A DNA stretch of 64,000 nt from an uncultured Bacilli bacterium (GTDB taxonomy: Bacteria > Bacillota_I > Bacilli_A > RF39 > UBA660): assembly GCA_934154785.1 (NCBI GenBank), contig CAKPGL010000002.1, positions 124,001 to 188,000 on the forward strand, in the 5' to 3' direction. The position numbers were made by a program, and so were the translations under genes. Shown here in pieces: positions 1 through 8,179 of the stretch (within the stretch, counting starts at the first letter, position 1; every line of letters begins with the position of its first letter). Below the pieces are notes generated by a model. That model saw only the letters and a program-made list of their open reading frames with translations, ran no database searches and had not been told where the DNA came from.

Positions 1-831
1 CATTTTCAGGACATTAAGAGGGTAATATCCGCTATTAAAGGTCATGCTAGTAGTGTAAATATAGTAATGCCATTATTATATTCATCACGTCAACATAAAA
101 GAAAAGGTAGAGAATCACTTGATTGTGCTGTTGCACTTCAAGAATTAGAGAGATTAGGTATTAATACAATTATTACCTTTGATGTACATGATCCAAATGT
201 CCAAAATGCTATACCTTGTATGCCGTTTGAAAATTTTTATCCCACTTGCACTATGTTAAGTGATTTTGGTAAAAATGAACAGGTTGATTATAATAACTTA
301 ATAGTAATTAGTCCTGATACTGGTGCAATGGATAGAGCAAGATATTATGCTGATATTTTAAAATGTGATGTCGGTATGTTTTATAAAAGAAGAGACTTAT
401 CAGTTGTAATAGATGGAAAAAATCCCATAATTGCCCATGAGTATCTTGGCAAAGATGTAAAAGATAAAGATATTATTGTCATAGATGATATGATTGATTC
501 TGGTGGCTCAATGCTTGAAGTAGTTGAAGAGTTAAATAAAAGAGGTGCCAGAAAAGTATTCTTATTTTCAACATTTGCTTTATTTAGTAAAGGTGTAGAT
601 AAATTTAATGAATATTATAAAAAAGGAATGTTTGAAAAATTATATACTACTAATTTAACCTACATTAGAAGTGAAGCTAAAGAATCAGAGTGGTTAAAAG
701 AAGTTGATTGTTCAGAATATTTAGGAATAATCATAGATACTTTAGATAAACATAATTCCATTTCTCCATTAATGGATGGCCGTGAAAAAGTATTTTCTAA
801 AGTTCATAAATATATACCAGTAAAAAAATAA
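1..831 (+). CDS. prs: Ribose-phosphate pyrophosphokinase (PRPP synthase), 5' end cut by the window
   Basis: Makes PRPP from ribose 5-phosphate and ATP for nucleotide, His and Trp synthesis in the cytosol. The frame is open from base 1 (first residues HFQDIKRV) and the real start lies outside the window. Seen: the SRQHKRKGRE stretch, which matches the ATP-side loop of the family (typically RQDRK), and VIDDMIDSGGS at nt 478-510, the PRPP-binding loop of the phosphoribosyltransferase fold. The visible C-terminal part is 276 residues, so the whole protein is probably somewhat longer than the usual about 315. The family call is firm; the divergent loop (KRK after RQH) fits the longer Prs variants of some Bacilli. 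Confidence 0.9.
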   Translation, partial: HFQDIKRVISAIKGHASSVNIVMPLLYSSRQHKRKGRESLDCAVALQELERLGINTIITFDVHDPNVQNAIPCMPFENFYPTCTMLSDFGKNEQVDYNNLIVISPDTGAMDRARYYADILKCDVGMFYKRRDLSVVIDGKNPIIAHEYLGKDVKDKDIIVIDDMIDSGGSMLEVVEELNKRGARKVFLFSTFALFSKGVDKFNEYYKKGMFEKLYTTNLTYIRSEAKESEWLKEVDCSEYLGIIIDTLDKHNSISPLMDGREKVFSKVHKYIPVKK

Positions 832-852
832 TAAAAAAATATATAAAAATTA

Positions 853-881
853 TTGACAATAACCGACATATTTTGTACAAT
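853..881 (+). promoter_or_regulatory. Sigma-A promoter of a stand-alone RNA
   Basis: TTGACA at 853-858 and TACAAT at 876-881 with exactly 17 bp between them. No coding frame follows; the predicted transcript starts near 888 and ends at the hairpin at 970-1001. Confidence 0.7.
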
Positions 882-887
882 AATATT

Positions 888-1001
888 GTCAGATAGGTAG
901 TATACGTCTGATGATGTTAGTTGTTAGTTTTACGTTGTAACGCTAACTATGAAGTTTGTGGTTAGTAGAGATGGTTGCTAGTAAAGGACCATCTTTTTTT
1001 T
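888..1001 (+). ncRNA. Candidate small RNA of about 114 nt, family not recognised
   Basis: A near-consensus promoter at 853-881 and an intrinsic terminator at 970-1001 bracket a non-coding stretch. Inside it GTTAG occurs three times (916-920, 923-927, 961-965) and its complement CTAAC once (943-947). The inner pair forms a hairpin at 923-947 with TTAC/GTAA on top, and the other copies could compete for it. The next gene, murI, has its own extended -10 at 1025-1033, so this is more likely a separate transcript than a murI leader. It lacks the conserved SRP, 6S, tmRNA or RNase P sequences. It could be a trans-acting sRNA; no target is visible. Confidence 0.55.
970..1001 (+). terminator. Intrinsic terminator of the small RNA
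   Basis: GATGGT (970-975) pairs with ACCATC (988-993), followed by eight T. Confidence 0.75.
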
Positions 1002-1050
1002 CACTTTTAAAAGTTTGTAGAATATGATATACTGACTATAGGAGATTTTT

Positions 1051-1782
1051 ATGAAGATTGGTGTATTTGATTCAGGTATTGGTGGGTTAACTGTATTAAA
1101 GGAGATAATAGATAAATATCCTAACTGTGAATATATATATTATGGTGATACTCTTCATTTACCTTATGGTGAAAAAACAAAGAAAGAATTATTAAATTTA
1201 GTATCCAAAATTATTGAGTTTTTTATTACTCAAAAAGTTGATTTGGTGGTTATAGCATGTGGAACAGTAAGTTCTACTATATATGAAGAATTATCTTATT
1301 TATATGATATAAAAATGATTAATATTATAACTACTACAATTGATAAAATAAAAAAAGATAAAATTAATAAATTAGCGGTACTCGCTACTAAAAAGACAAT
1401 AGATAGTCATGTATTTTCTAAAAATTTAGATTCTACTGATGTAATAGAAATAGCGTGCCCTAATTTTGTTCCTTATCTTGAACGCAATATTGGTAATATA
1501 GATGATATTTTAGATGATTCTTTATTTAAAATAAAAGAACAAAAAATTAATAATATAGTTTTAGGATGTACACACTATCCTTTATTAGCCAAAGATATCA
1601 AATCATATTTAGGGTATGATGTTAATTTTTATAATCTTGGTAAAATAGTAGCGGATACATTAAATTTAACAGGAAACAATTTTAAATTAGATATGTATTT
1701 TAGCTTTATTGATGATAATCTTTTAAAAAATATAAATAAAATTATTGATAAAGAGAAAACTATACAAAAATTGGTACTTTAA
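1051..1782 (+). CDS. murI: Glutamate racemase
   Basis: Interconverts L- and D-glutamate, supplying D-Glu for peptidoglycan; cytosolic. Seen: FDSGIGG at residues 6-12, first catalytic cysteine in IACGTVSS (Cys70; family usually ACNT) and second in GCTHYPLL (Cys173). At 243 residues it is about 20 shorter than typical MurI, the loss being at the C-terminus. Start chosen from GGAG at 1041-1044, 6 nt before the ATG. An extended -10 (TGATATACT, 1025-1033) gives it its own promoter with a very short leader. The N to G change beside Cys70 is a modest departure from the family. Confidence 0.92.
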   Translation: MKIGVFDSGIGGLTVLKEIIDKYPNCEYIYYGDTLHLPYGEKTKKELLNLVSKIIEFFITQKVDLVVIACGTVSSTIYEELSYLYDIKMINIITTTIDKIKKDKINKLAVLATKKTIDSHVFSKNLDSTDVIEIACPNFVPYLERNIGNIDDILDDSLFKIKEQKINNIVLGCTHYPLLAKDIKSYLGYDVNFYNLGKIVADTLNLTGNNFKLDMYFSFIDDNLLKNINKIIDKEKTIQKLVL

Positions 1783-1796
1783 AAGTGCCTTTTTTT
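1773..1796 (+). terminator. Terminator overlapping the murI stop codon
   Basis: GGTACT (1773-1778) pairs with AGTGCC (1784-1789) with one G-U pair, then seven T. The TAA stop of murI lies in the hairpin loop. Confidence 0.75.
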
Positions 1797-1823
1797 AATG
1801 TATAATATCTTTAGGTGATGTAT

Positions 1824-2642
1824 ATGCCAGAACTACCAGAAGTAGAGACTGTAAAAAACACTTTAAAAAGATTAGTGTTAAATAAAAAAATTAATAATGT
1901 AAAGGTATTGTATCCTAATATGATAGAGTATCCTAATGTAGAAGAATTTATAAAGGAATTAAAGGGAAAAACTATAATAGATATTAAAAGACGTGGTAAA
2001 TGGTTATTGTTTGAATTTGATAATAAATATCTTGTTAGTCATTTAAGAATGGAAGGAAAGTTCTTTATTCATGAACATAATGATCCAATTAATAAACATG
2101 AACATGTTATATTTTCTTTTGATGATAATGAATTAAGATATCAAGATACTCGTAAATTTGGACGAATGTATTTAATTGATAAAGATAAGTTAGAAACTTC
2201 TAAGCCAATTTGTGATTTAGGCTTAGAACCTTGGAATAAAAATCTTACAGTAGAATATCTAAAAGATAAATATAAGAAAAAGAAATTACCTATAAAAACA
2301 GTTTTACTTGATCAAAGTATAATTACAGGAATAGGTAATATATATGCTGATGAAATATTATTCTTATCTAGAATAAATCCTTTATGTAAGAGTTGTGATT
2401 TGAGTGATACTGATTTAACTAATATTATTAATAATACAAGAGATGAATTAGAGCGTGCTATTAAACTAGGTGGCACTACGATTAAGAGTTATGAATCTGC
2501 TAAAGGTGTACATGGACTTTTTCAAAACGAATTATTAGTACATGGAAAAAATAATGAATGTTGTAGCGTATGCAATGAAAAAATAGTTAAAACTGTAGTA
2601 GGTGGTAGAGGAACATACTATTGCCCTAATTGTCAGAAATAG
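1824..2642 (+). CDS. mutM: Formamidopyrimidine-DNA glycosylase (Fpg/MutM)
   Basis: Base-excision repair glycosylase/AP lyase that removes 8-oxoguanine and related lesions. The mature N-terminus PELPEVETV supplies the catalytic proline 2 and glutamate 3, which fixes the start at 1824 rather than the in-frame GTG 1815 or ATG 1818; AGGTGA at 1813-1818 is the ribosome site. Also seen: RRGKW near residue 57 (DNA-contact lysine), GIGNIYADEI (helix-two-turn-helix) and a C-terminal zinc finger with four cysteines (CSVC...CPNC). 272 residues, normal length. A TATAAT at 1801-1806 gives a promoter inside the short gap after murI. truB follows at once, so the two are probably cotranscribed. Confidence 0.95.
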   Translation: MPELPEVETVKNTLKRLVLNKKINNVKVLYPNMIEYPNVEEFIKELKGKTIIDIKRRGKWLLFEFDNKYLVSHLRMEGKFFIHEHNDPINKHEHVIFSFDDNELRYQDTRKFGRMYLIDKDKLETSKPICDLGLEPWNKNLTVEYLKDKYKKKKLPIKTVLLDQSIITGIGNIYADEILFLSRINPLCKSCDLSDTDLTNIINNTRDELERAIKLGGTTIKSYESAKGVHGLFQNELLVHGKNNECCSVCNEKIVKTVVGGRGTYYCPNCQK

Positions 2643-2650
2643 GTGGATAT

Positions 2651-3508
2651 ATGAATGGAATATTGTTAGTTAACAAGGAACCAGGAATTACTAGTCGTGA
2701 TGTTGTTAACAAAGTATGTAAGATATTTAATACTAAAAAAGTAGGACATACTGGTACTTTAGATCCTCTTGCTAGTGGAGTGTTAGTCCTTTGTATTGGT
2801 TCCGCAACGAAAGTAGTAGAAATATTAACCTCTAATGATAAAGAATATGAAGCTGAAATGTTACTTGGTATATCTACAGATACTTATGATATAACTGGTA
2901 AAGTCTTAAAAGAAGAAGAAGTATTTGTAAGTGAAGAACAAATAAAGACTGCTTTAAATAGTATGATTGGCACCTATGAACAGGAAGTACCTATTTATTC
3001 CGCTGTTAAAATAAATGGTAAAAAACTATATGATTACGCTAGAAATAACGAAGAGATAAATTTACCAAGTAGAAGTGTAACAATTAAAAATATATCTTTA
3101 TTAAATATAAGTGATAATAATAGAAGAATCACTTTTAAGGTACAGGTTAGTAAAGGAACATATATTAGAAGTTTAATCTGTGATATTGCTAAAAAATTAA
3201 ATACTGTAGGCACTATGACTAAATTAACTCGTACTAGACAAGGAAATTTTTCCTTAGATGAGTGTTATACACTAACACAAATTGAACAAGGAGATTATAA
3301 ATTATTAGATATTAATACTTGTTTAAATGACTTTTTTAAAGTAATTGTTACTGGTAACTTAGAGCGGGCCGTTAAAAATGGTGCTGTTATTACTAATAGA
3401 TGGCAAAGGGGAAAGGTTTTATTTACTGATGAACACTCTAATTTAATAGCGTTATATAAAAAGTATGAAAAAGATGATAAGATGTTAAAACCTTGGAAAA
3501 TGTTTTAG
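2651..3508 (+). CDS. truB: tRNA pseudouridine-55 synthase
   Basis: Makes pseudouridine 55 in the T-loop of tRNAs. Seen: N-terminal NGILLVNKEPGITS and catalytic Asp38 in GHTGTLDPLASGVL, followed by the KxY-type motif (IYSAVKINGKKLYDYAR) and the RTRQGNFS region. 286 residues, normal for the family. The ATG at 2651 is preceded by AGGTGG at 2641-2646, which overlaps the mutM stop, so translation is likely coupled. An upstream in-frame TTG at 2630 lies inside mutM and adds residues not found in the family. Confidence 0.93.
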   Translation: MNGILLVNKEPGITSRDVVNKVCKIFNTKKVGHTGTLDPLASGVLVLCIGSATKVVEILTSNDKEYEAEMLLGISTDTYDITGKVLKEEEVFVSEEQIKTALNSMIGTYEQEVPIYSAVKINGKKLYDYARNNEEINLPSRSVTIKNISLLNISDNNRRITFKVQVSKGTYIRSLICDIAKKLNTVGTMTKLTRTRQGNFSLDECYTLTQIEQGDYKLLDINTCLNDFFKVIVTGNLERAVKNGAVITNRWQRGKVLFTDEHSNLIALYKKYEKDDKMLKPWKMF

Positions 3509-3525
3509 AAAAGTATCAAAAGTAC

Positions 3526-3554
3526 TTGCAAATATCATATAATTAGTGTATATT
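3526..3554 (+). promoter_or_regulatory. Promoter of rpsO
   Basis: TTGCAA (3526-3531) and TATATT (3549-3554) with a 17-bp spacer. The predicted start near 3561 leaves an untranslated leader of about 85 nt, long for this genome. Confidence 0.65.
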
Positions 3555-3560
3555 ATTCAT

Positions 3561-3645
3561 GTACTTGTTCCGGGGCTTTAGTGAATTCCTCAAATGTGTA
3601 CTTAACCTCAGAGCGTAGTGAATATAAAATAAGGAGGATAAAATA
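3561..3645 (+). promoter_or_regulatory. Structured rpsO leader, candidate S15 autoregulatory element
   Basis: Most genes here have 10-18 nt leaders, but rpsO has about 85 nt. GTAC at 3561-3564 and GTAC at 3597-3600 can close a stem, and CCTC motifs in the leader can pair with the GGAGG of the ribosome site at about 3631-3637. In other Bacillota S15 binds its own mRNA leader and represses translation. The family assignment is an inference from position and length; no covariation could be tested. Confidence 0.4.
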
Positions 3646-3915
3646 ATGGCTTTAACTAAAGAAAAAACAACTGAAATTGTTAAAAAGTATGGTAAAAATG
3701 AACAAGATACTGGTTCAATTGAAGTACAAATTGCTTTATTAACAGAAGAAATTAACAATTTAACAGACCATTTTAAAGAACATCCACAAGATTTCCATTC
3801 TAAACGTGGATTACTTAAAAAAGTTGGTCAAAGAAGAAGTTTATTAAATTACTTAGTAAAGAACGATGTTACAAGATATCGTGCTATTGTTAAGAGTTTA
3901 GGATTAAGAAAATAA
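3646..3915 (+). CDS. rpsO: 30S ribosomal protein S15
   Basis: Primary rRNA-binding protein of the 30S platform. 89 residues, the standard length, with the conserved TGSIEVQIALLTEEI, LxxHxxxHxxDxxSxRGL-type and GQRRSLLNYL segments. Strong ribosome site AAGGAGG about 8 nt before the ATG. It is followed by pnp, the classic rpsO-pnp order, but a terminator separates the two. Confidence 0.97.
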   Translation: MALTKEKTTEIVKKYGKNEQDTGSIEVQIALLTEEINNLTDHFKEHPQDFHSKRGLLKKVGQRRSLLNYLVKNDVTRYRAIVKSLGLRK

Positions 3916-3928
3916 TTATAAAATAGTA

Positions 3929-3956
3929 GGCACTTTTTTTAAGTGTCTTTATTTTT
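3929..3956 (+). terminator. Terminator between rpsO and pnp
   Basis: GGCACTT (3929-3935) pairs with AAGTGTC (3941-3947), followed by a T-rich run. Partial read-through into pnp is likely, as in other rpsO-pnp pairs. Confidence 0.7.
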
Positions 3957-3984
3957 ACAATTTAATAGAAAAGAGGTAGTAAAA

Positions 3985-6114
3985 ATGAAAAAAGTATTTG
4001 AATTAGATTTTAGAGGAAGAAAGATAACTGTTGAAAATGGCGAACTTGCTAAACAAGCAACAGGTGCGGTACTTGTTAGATATGGTGATACGGTTGTTCT
4101 TTCAACTGCAGTTGTAAAAGATGAAGCAAATGTTTTATCTGATTTCTTCCCATTAATGGTAGTTTATCAAGAAAAATTATATTCAGTTGGTAAAATACCG
4201 GGTGGATTTATAAAAAGAGAAGGACGTCCTACTGACCAAGCAACATTAGCCGCTCGTATGATTGATAGACCAATGCGTCCAATGTTCCCAGAAGATTTTA
4301 AGAATGAAGTGCAAATTGTAAATACTGTATTATCTGTAGACCAAGATAATTCTCCAGAACTTACAGCATTACTTGGTTCTTCAATAGCAACTTCTATTAG
4401 TAAAATACCTTTTGATGGACCAATTGCCGCTGTTAAAGTAGGTAGAATAAATGGGGAATTTATTATCAACCCTACCGTAGAACAAGCTGAAATTTCTGAT
4501 ATAGATTTAACAGTTGCGGGTACAGAACACGCTATTAACATGGTAGAAGCTGGTGCAAAAGAAGTATCAGAAGATGATATGTTAGAAGCTCTTATGTTTG
4601 GTCACGAGGCTATTAAAGAGTTAGTCGCATTCCAAAAACAAATAATTGCGGAAATTGGTGAACCAAAAATGGAATATGAAGTATTAGAAATAACTGATAC
4701 TTTGAAAGAAGAAATATCTACACTTGCTAGTGTTAAATTAGATTCCGCAATGCGTATTAAAGATAAATTAGAAAAATATGCCGCTATAGACGCTGTAAAA
4801 GAAGAAGTTGTTGAAAAATATAAGAATGAAAATACTGATTTAACAGAAGAAGAATTAAATATTTTAATTACTAAGGTAAAATTAGTGTTAGAACAAATTG
4901 AATATGAAATATTTAGACGCATTGTAGTTAAAGAACATACTCGTGCTGATGGTAGAGAAATGACAGAGATTCGTCCAATTTCTACTGATATAGATTTATT
5001 ACCACGTACACATGGTAGTGCACTATTTACTCGTGGACAAACACAAAGTTTATCTGTTGTAACTTTAGGTGCTTTAGGAGAACATCAAATTTTAGATGGA
5101 CTAGGAATTGAAGATGAAAAAAGATTTATGTTACATTATAATTTTCCTGCTTTCTCAGTTGGTGAAACTGGTAGATATGGAGCACCTGGTAGAAGAGAAA
5201 TTGGACACGGTGCCCTAGGAGAAAGAGCATTAGCTCAAGTTATACCAAGTGAAGATGAGTTTCCTTATACTATTCGTGTAGTATCTGAAATATTAGAGAG
5301 TAATGGTTCTTCTAGTCAAGCAAGTATTTGTGCTGGTTGTATGGCTTTAATGGCTGCTGGTGTACCAATTAAAGCTCCAGTTGCGGGTATTGCAATGGGA
5401 CTTATTACTGACGGTGATGATTATACAATTTTAACAGATATCCAAGGTATGGAAGACCATTTGGGAGATATGGATTTTAAAGTAGCGGGTACTAAAGATG
5501 GTATTTGTGCTCTACAAATGGATATCAAGATTAAAGGTATTACTAAAGAGATTTTAAAGAAGGCATTAGCCCAAGCAAAAGTTGCTCGTTTTGAAATACT
5601 AGAAAAAATTACTAATCAAATTGCGGAACCACGTAAAGAAGTTAGTAAATACGCTCCAAAGACAATGACATTTATGATCGATCCTAATCGTATTAAAGAA
5701 GTTATTGGTAAGGGTGGAGAAATGATTACTAAGATTATCTTAGAAGCAAGTAATGTAACTGCTGTAACAGATGTAAACGCTGTTAAAGTTGACTTAGAAG
5801 ATGATGGAAGAGTTATTATTTATCATACTGATCAAAGTATTATTGATAAAACTGCACAAATGATTAAAGATGTAGTTCGTACTGTAGAAGATGGTCACAT
5901 TTATACAGGAAAAGTAGTTAAAGTAGAAGACTTTGGTTGTTTTGTAGAATTATGGCCTGGTTGCGAAGGCTTAGTTCACGTATCACAATTAGCAGAAGAA
6001 AGAGTAGAAAAACCTTCTGATGTAGTTAAAGTAGGAGATGAAATAATTGTTAAATCTCTTGGCTATGATAAGAGAGGTCGTTTAAATCTTTCTCGTAAAG
6101 AAGCTTTAAAATAA
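3985..6114 (+). CDS. pnp: Polyribonucleotide nucleotidyltransferase (PNPase)
   Basis: 3'-5' phosphorolytic exoribonuclease in mRNA decay; acts as a ring-shaped trimer. 709 residues, normal length. Order: first RNase PH core (about 1-220), an all-helical linker (about 230-310), second RNase PH core with FNFPAFSVGETGRYGAPGRR-type phosphate site and GRREIGHGALGERAL, KH domain (FMIDPNRIKEVIGKGGEMI, about 555-610) and S1 domain at the end (GHIYTGKVVKVEDFGCFVEL). The start at 3985 follows AGAGG at 3972-3976; the frame extends 14 codons upstream through the terminator, which is not coding. A TACAAT at 3956-3961 may give it an extra promoter. Confidence 0.96.
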   Translation: MKKVFELDFRGRKITVENGELAKQATGAVLVRYGDTVVLSTAVVKDEANVLSDFFPLMVVYQEKLYSVGKIPGGFIKREGRPTDQATLAARMIDRPMRPMFPEDFKNEVQIVNTVLSVDQDNSPELTALLGSSIATSISKIPFDGPIAAVKVGRINGEFIINPTVEQAEISDIDLTVAGTEHAINMVEAGAKEVSEDDMLEALMFGHEAIKELVAFQKQIIAEIGEPKMEYEVLEITDTLKEEISTLASVKLDSAMRIKDKLEKYAAIDAVKEEVVEKYKNENTDLTEEELNILITKVKLVLEQIEYEIFRRIVVKEHTRADGREMTEIRPISTDIDLLPRTHGSALFTRGQTQSLSVVTLGALGEHQILDGLGIEDEKRFMLHYNFPAFSVGETGRYGAPGRREIGHGALGERALAQVIPSEDEFPYTIRVVSEILESNGSSSQASICAGCMALMAAGVPIKAPVAGIAMGLITDGDDYTILTDIQGMEDHLGDMDFKVAGTKDGICALQMDIKIKGITKEILKKALAQAKVARFEILEKITNQIAEPRKEVSKYAPKTMTFMIDPNRIKEVIGKGGEMITKIILEASNVTAVTDVNAVKVDLEDDGRVIIYHTDQSIIDKTAQMIKDVVRTVEDGHIYTGKVVKVEDFGCFVELWPGCEGLVHVSQLAEERVEKPSDVVKVGDEIIVKSLGYDKRGRLNLSRKEALK

Positions 6115-6130
6115 TAATTATAGTTACTAT

Positions 6131-6165
6131 AAAAGACATTGAATTAAACACTCAATGTCTTTTTA
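6131..6165. terminator. Bidirectional terminator between pnp and a convergent lipoprotein gene
   Basis: AAAAGACATTGA (6131-6142) pairs perfectly with TCAATGTCTTTT (6152-6163), with T runs on both strands. Confidence 0.8.
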
Positions 6166-6186
6166 CTCCTAACTATATGGATTTTA

Positions 6187-6579
6187 TTATTTACAAGTTA
6201 GTTTTTCTTCTTCCATGATTTTAATAAATTCGTCTTTTGTAAACTCTTGTTTATCTTTTTCACTACTTAATAATTTTAAGTAATTCTTAAATGTAATAGT
6301 TTTATCTTTACAATCGTAATCGAATTTATCTTCATCTTTTTCAGCCATGCTATTAGCAAGATTAAAAATTCCACACATAGTGCTGGCTGTTTTAGAATCA
6401 TCAAATTCCATCTTAGCAGTTACATTTGTAACTTTATTATCTTTTATTTCAGCTTTAATTTCTGATTTAACTTTTATACCGTCTTCATCTTGTGTACCTG
6501 TACAAGTAATAGTATTACTCTTACCACAACCAGTTAAAAGAAATAATGATAATATAGATAAAAATAAAATCTTCTTCAT
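6187..6579 (-). CDS. Small lipoprotein of unknown function
   Basis: 130 residues. A short hydrophobic leader ends in the lipobox LTGC with Cys18, so the protein should be lipid-anchored on the outer face of the membrane. The mature part is charged, has four further cysteines and begins TITCTGTQDEDG, a pattern seen in short Bacillota lipoproteins of the YehR/DUF1307 kind; I cannot assign it with certainty. Ribosome site AGGAAGGAG lies just upstream on the minus strand. It is a single gene, divergent from miaB and convergent with pnp. Confidence 0.75.
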   Translation of the reverse strand: MKKILFLSILSLFLLTGCGKSNTITCTGTQDEDGIKVKSEIKAEIKDNKVTNVTAKMEFDDSKTASTMCGIFNLANSMAEKDEDKFDYDCKDKTITFKNYLKLLSSEKDKQEFTKDEFIKIMEEEKLTCK

Positions 6580-6644
6580 AACTTACTCCTTCCTATATTA
6601 ATGATAACATACTAATTAAAAATAATAAAGTTTAAATTATTTTC

Positions 6645-6673
6645 TTGATAAAGATTACTATTTGTGCTATTAT
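6645..6673 (+). promoter_or_regulatory. Promoter of miaB
   Basis: TTGATA (6645-6650), 17-bp spacer, extended -10 TGCTATTAT (6665-6673). Confidence 0.65.
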
Positions 6674-6698
6674 CATTAAGTAGAAATGAAGTGATTTT

Positions 6699-8120
6699 AT
6701 GTTAATGCCTAATTTATTAGAAGCAAAAAAGAGAAGTAATAAAGAAGTGTTAGTTAAAACTAATGAATATATAGTTAAAGATAATTTAAAAAAACTAGGT
6801 TTAGGTAAGAAATATTTTGTTAAGACTTATGGTTGTCAAATGAATGAACATGATACAGAAAACATTAAAGCTATTTTAGAAGATATGTCATTTACAGAAA
6901 CTAGTGATATGGATAATGCTGATTTAATCCTTTTAAATACTTGTGCTATTAGAGAAAACGCTCATAATAAAGTATTTGGTATGATAGGCCGTATTAAACA
7001 TTTAAAGGAATCTAGACCTAATATAATTGCGGGTATTTGTGGTTGTATGGCTCAAGAAGAAAATGTTGTTAATGAAATTCTAGAAAAGTATAATTGGTTA
7101 GATATTGTTTTTGGAACTCACAATATTTATAATTTACCAAATATTTTATATGAAACAATTAATAAAAAGGATTTAGAAGTAGAAGTACTTAGTATTGAAG
7201 GCGATGTAGTTGAAAATATACCTGTAAAAAGAGATAGTAAATATAAAGCTTGGGTAAATATAATGTATGGTTGTGACAAGTTCTGTACTTATTGTATAGT
7301 ACCTTATACTAGAGGTAAGCAAAGAAGTAGAAAGAAAGAATTTATTCTAGAAGAAGTAGAACAATTAGTAAAAGATGGCTATAAAGAGGTAACTTTACTT
7401 GGTCAAAATGTAAATGCCTATGGTAAAGATTTAGATACTAATTATAATATGAGTAATTTACTTGAAGATGTTGCTAAAACAGGTATTGAAAGAGTACGTT
7501 TTGTAACAAGTCATCCTTGGGACTTTACAGATGATATGATAGATATTATTAGTAAGTATGATAATATTATGCCTTATATTCATTTACCACTACAATCAGG
7601 TTCTTCACGAATTTTAAAACTAATGGGTCGAAGATATAGTAAAGAAGATTATTTAACTTTATTTAATAAAATAAAAGAAAAAGTTCCTAATTGTTCTATT
7701 ACTACTGATATAATAGTAGGATTTCCTGGTGAAACTAAAGAAGACTTTGAAGAAACTTTAGATGTTGTAAATAAGTGTAAATATGATTCTGCCTTTACAT
7801 TTATATTTTCACCACGTGAAGGTACTCCTGCTGCCCGTATGAAAGATGATGTAACACTAGAAGAAAAGAATAATCGTTTATATGAATTAAATGAATTAAT
7901 TAATAAATATTCTAAAGAAGCTAATGATAAATATTTAAATAAAGTAGTACCAGTACTTTTAGAAAGTACTAGTGAAAAAGATGATAGCATGCTAATGGGG
8001 TATACTGATACTATGAAATTAGTTAATGTAAAAGCCGGTAAAAATTTAATAGGTAAAATAGTTAACGTAAAGATAACAGATGTTAAAACTTGGAGTATGG
8101 ATGGTAAAGTAGTTGATTAA
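6699..8120 (+). CDS. miaB: tRNA-2-methylthio-N6-dimethylallyladenosine synthase
   Basis: Radical-SAM methylthiotransferase that adds the 2-methylthio group to i6A37 of tRNAs. Seen: N-terminal UPF0004 domain with cluster cysteines Cys46 (YGCQMNEHD), Cys82 (LNTCAIREN) and Cys114/116 (GICGCMAQ); radical-SAM motif GCDKFCTYC with Cys192, 196 and 199; C-terminal TRAM domain (from about 405). 473 residues. The ribosome site GAAGTGA is weak and an in-frame ATG lies two codons downstream; 6699 is preferred by spacing. The stop codon sits inside the terminator hairpin. Confidence 0.95.
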   Translation: MLMPNLLEAKKRSNKEVLVKTNEYIVKDNLKKLGLGKKYFVKTYGCQMNEHDTENIKAILEDMSFTETSDMDNADLILLNTCAIRENAHNKVFGMIGRIKHLKESRPNIIAGICGCMAQEENVVNEILEKYNWLDIVFGTHNIYNLPNILYETINKKDLEVEVLSIEGDVVENIPVKRDSKYKAWVNIMYGCDKFCTYCIVPYTRGKQRSRKKEFILEEVEQLVKDGYKEVTLLGQNVNAYGKDLDTNYNMSNLLEDVAKTGIERVRFVTSHPWDFTDDMIDIISKYDNIMPYIHLPLQSGSSRILKLMGRRYSKEDYLTLFNKIKEKVPNCSITTDIIVGFPGETKEDFEETLDVVNKCKYDSAFTFIFSPREGTPAARMKDDVTLEEKNNRLYELNELINKYSKEANDKYLNKVVPVLLESTSEKDDSMLMGYTDTMKLVNVKAGKNLIGKIVNVKITDVKTWSMDGKVVD

Positions 8121-8136
8121 TTTAACTACTTTTTAT
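8106..8136 (+). terminator. Terminator overlapping the miaB stop
   Basis: AAAGTAGTT (8106-8114) pairs with AACTACTTT (8124-8132), then T-rich. The TAA of miaB is in the loop. Confidence 0.75.
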
Positions 8137-8179
8137 TGTAAAAAAATCAAAAAAATGATACCATAATAATGGTGATAGT

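Noticed and set aside
888..1001. SRP RNA or 6S RNA for the transcript after prs
   Set aside because: The SRP domain IV loop sequence is absent, and the length is too short for 6S.
3543..3758. Minus-strand open frame of 71 codons over the rpsO promoter and start
   Set aside because: It overlaps a promoter, leader and the start of a certain gene; the product has no family features and no ribosome site.
4167..4922. Two long antisense frames inside pnp
   Set aside because: Composition is that of an antisense shadow of pnp, which is complete and conserved along its length.
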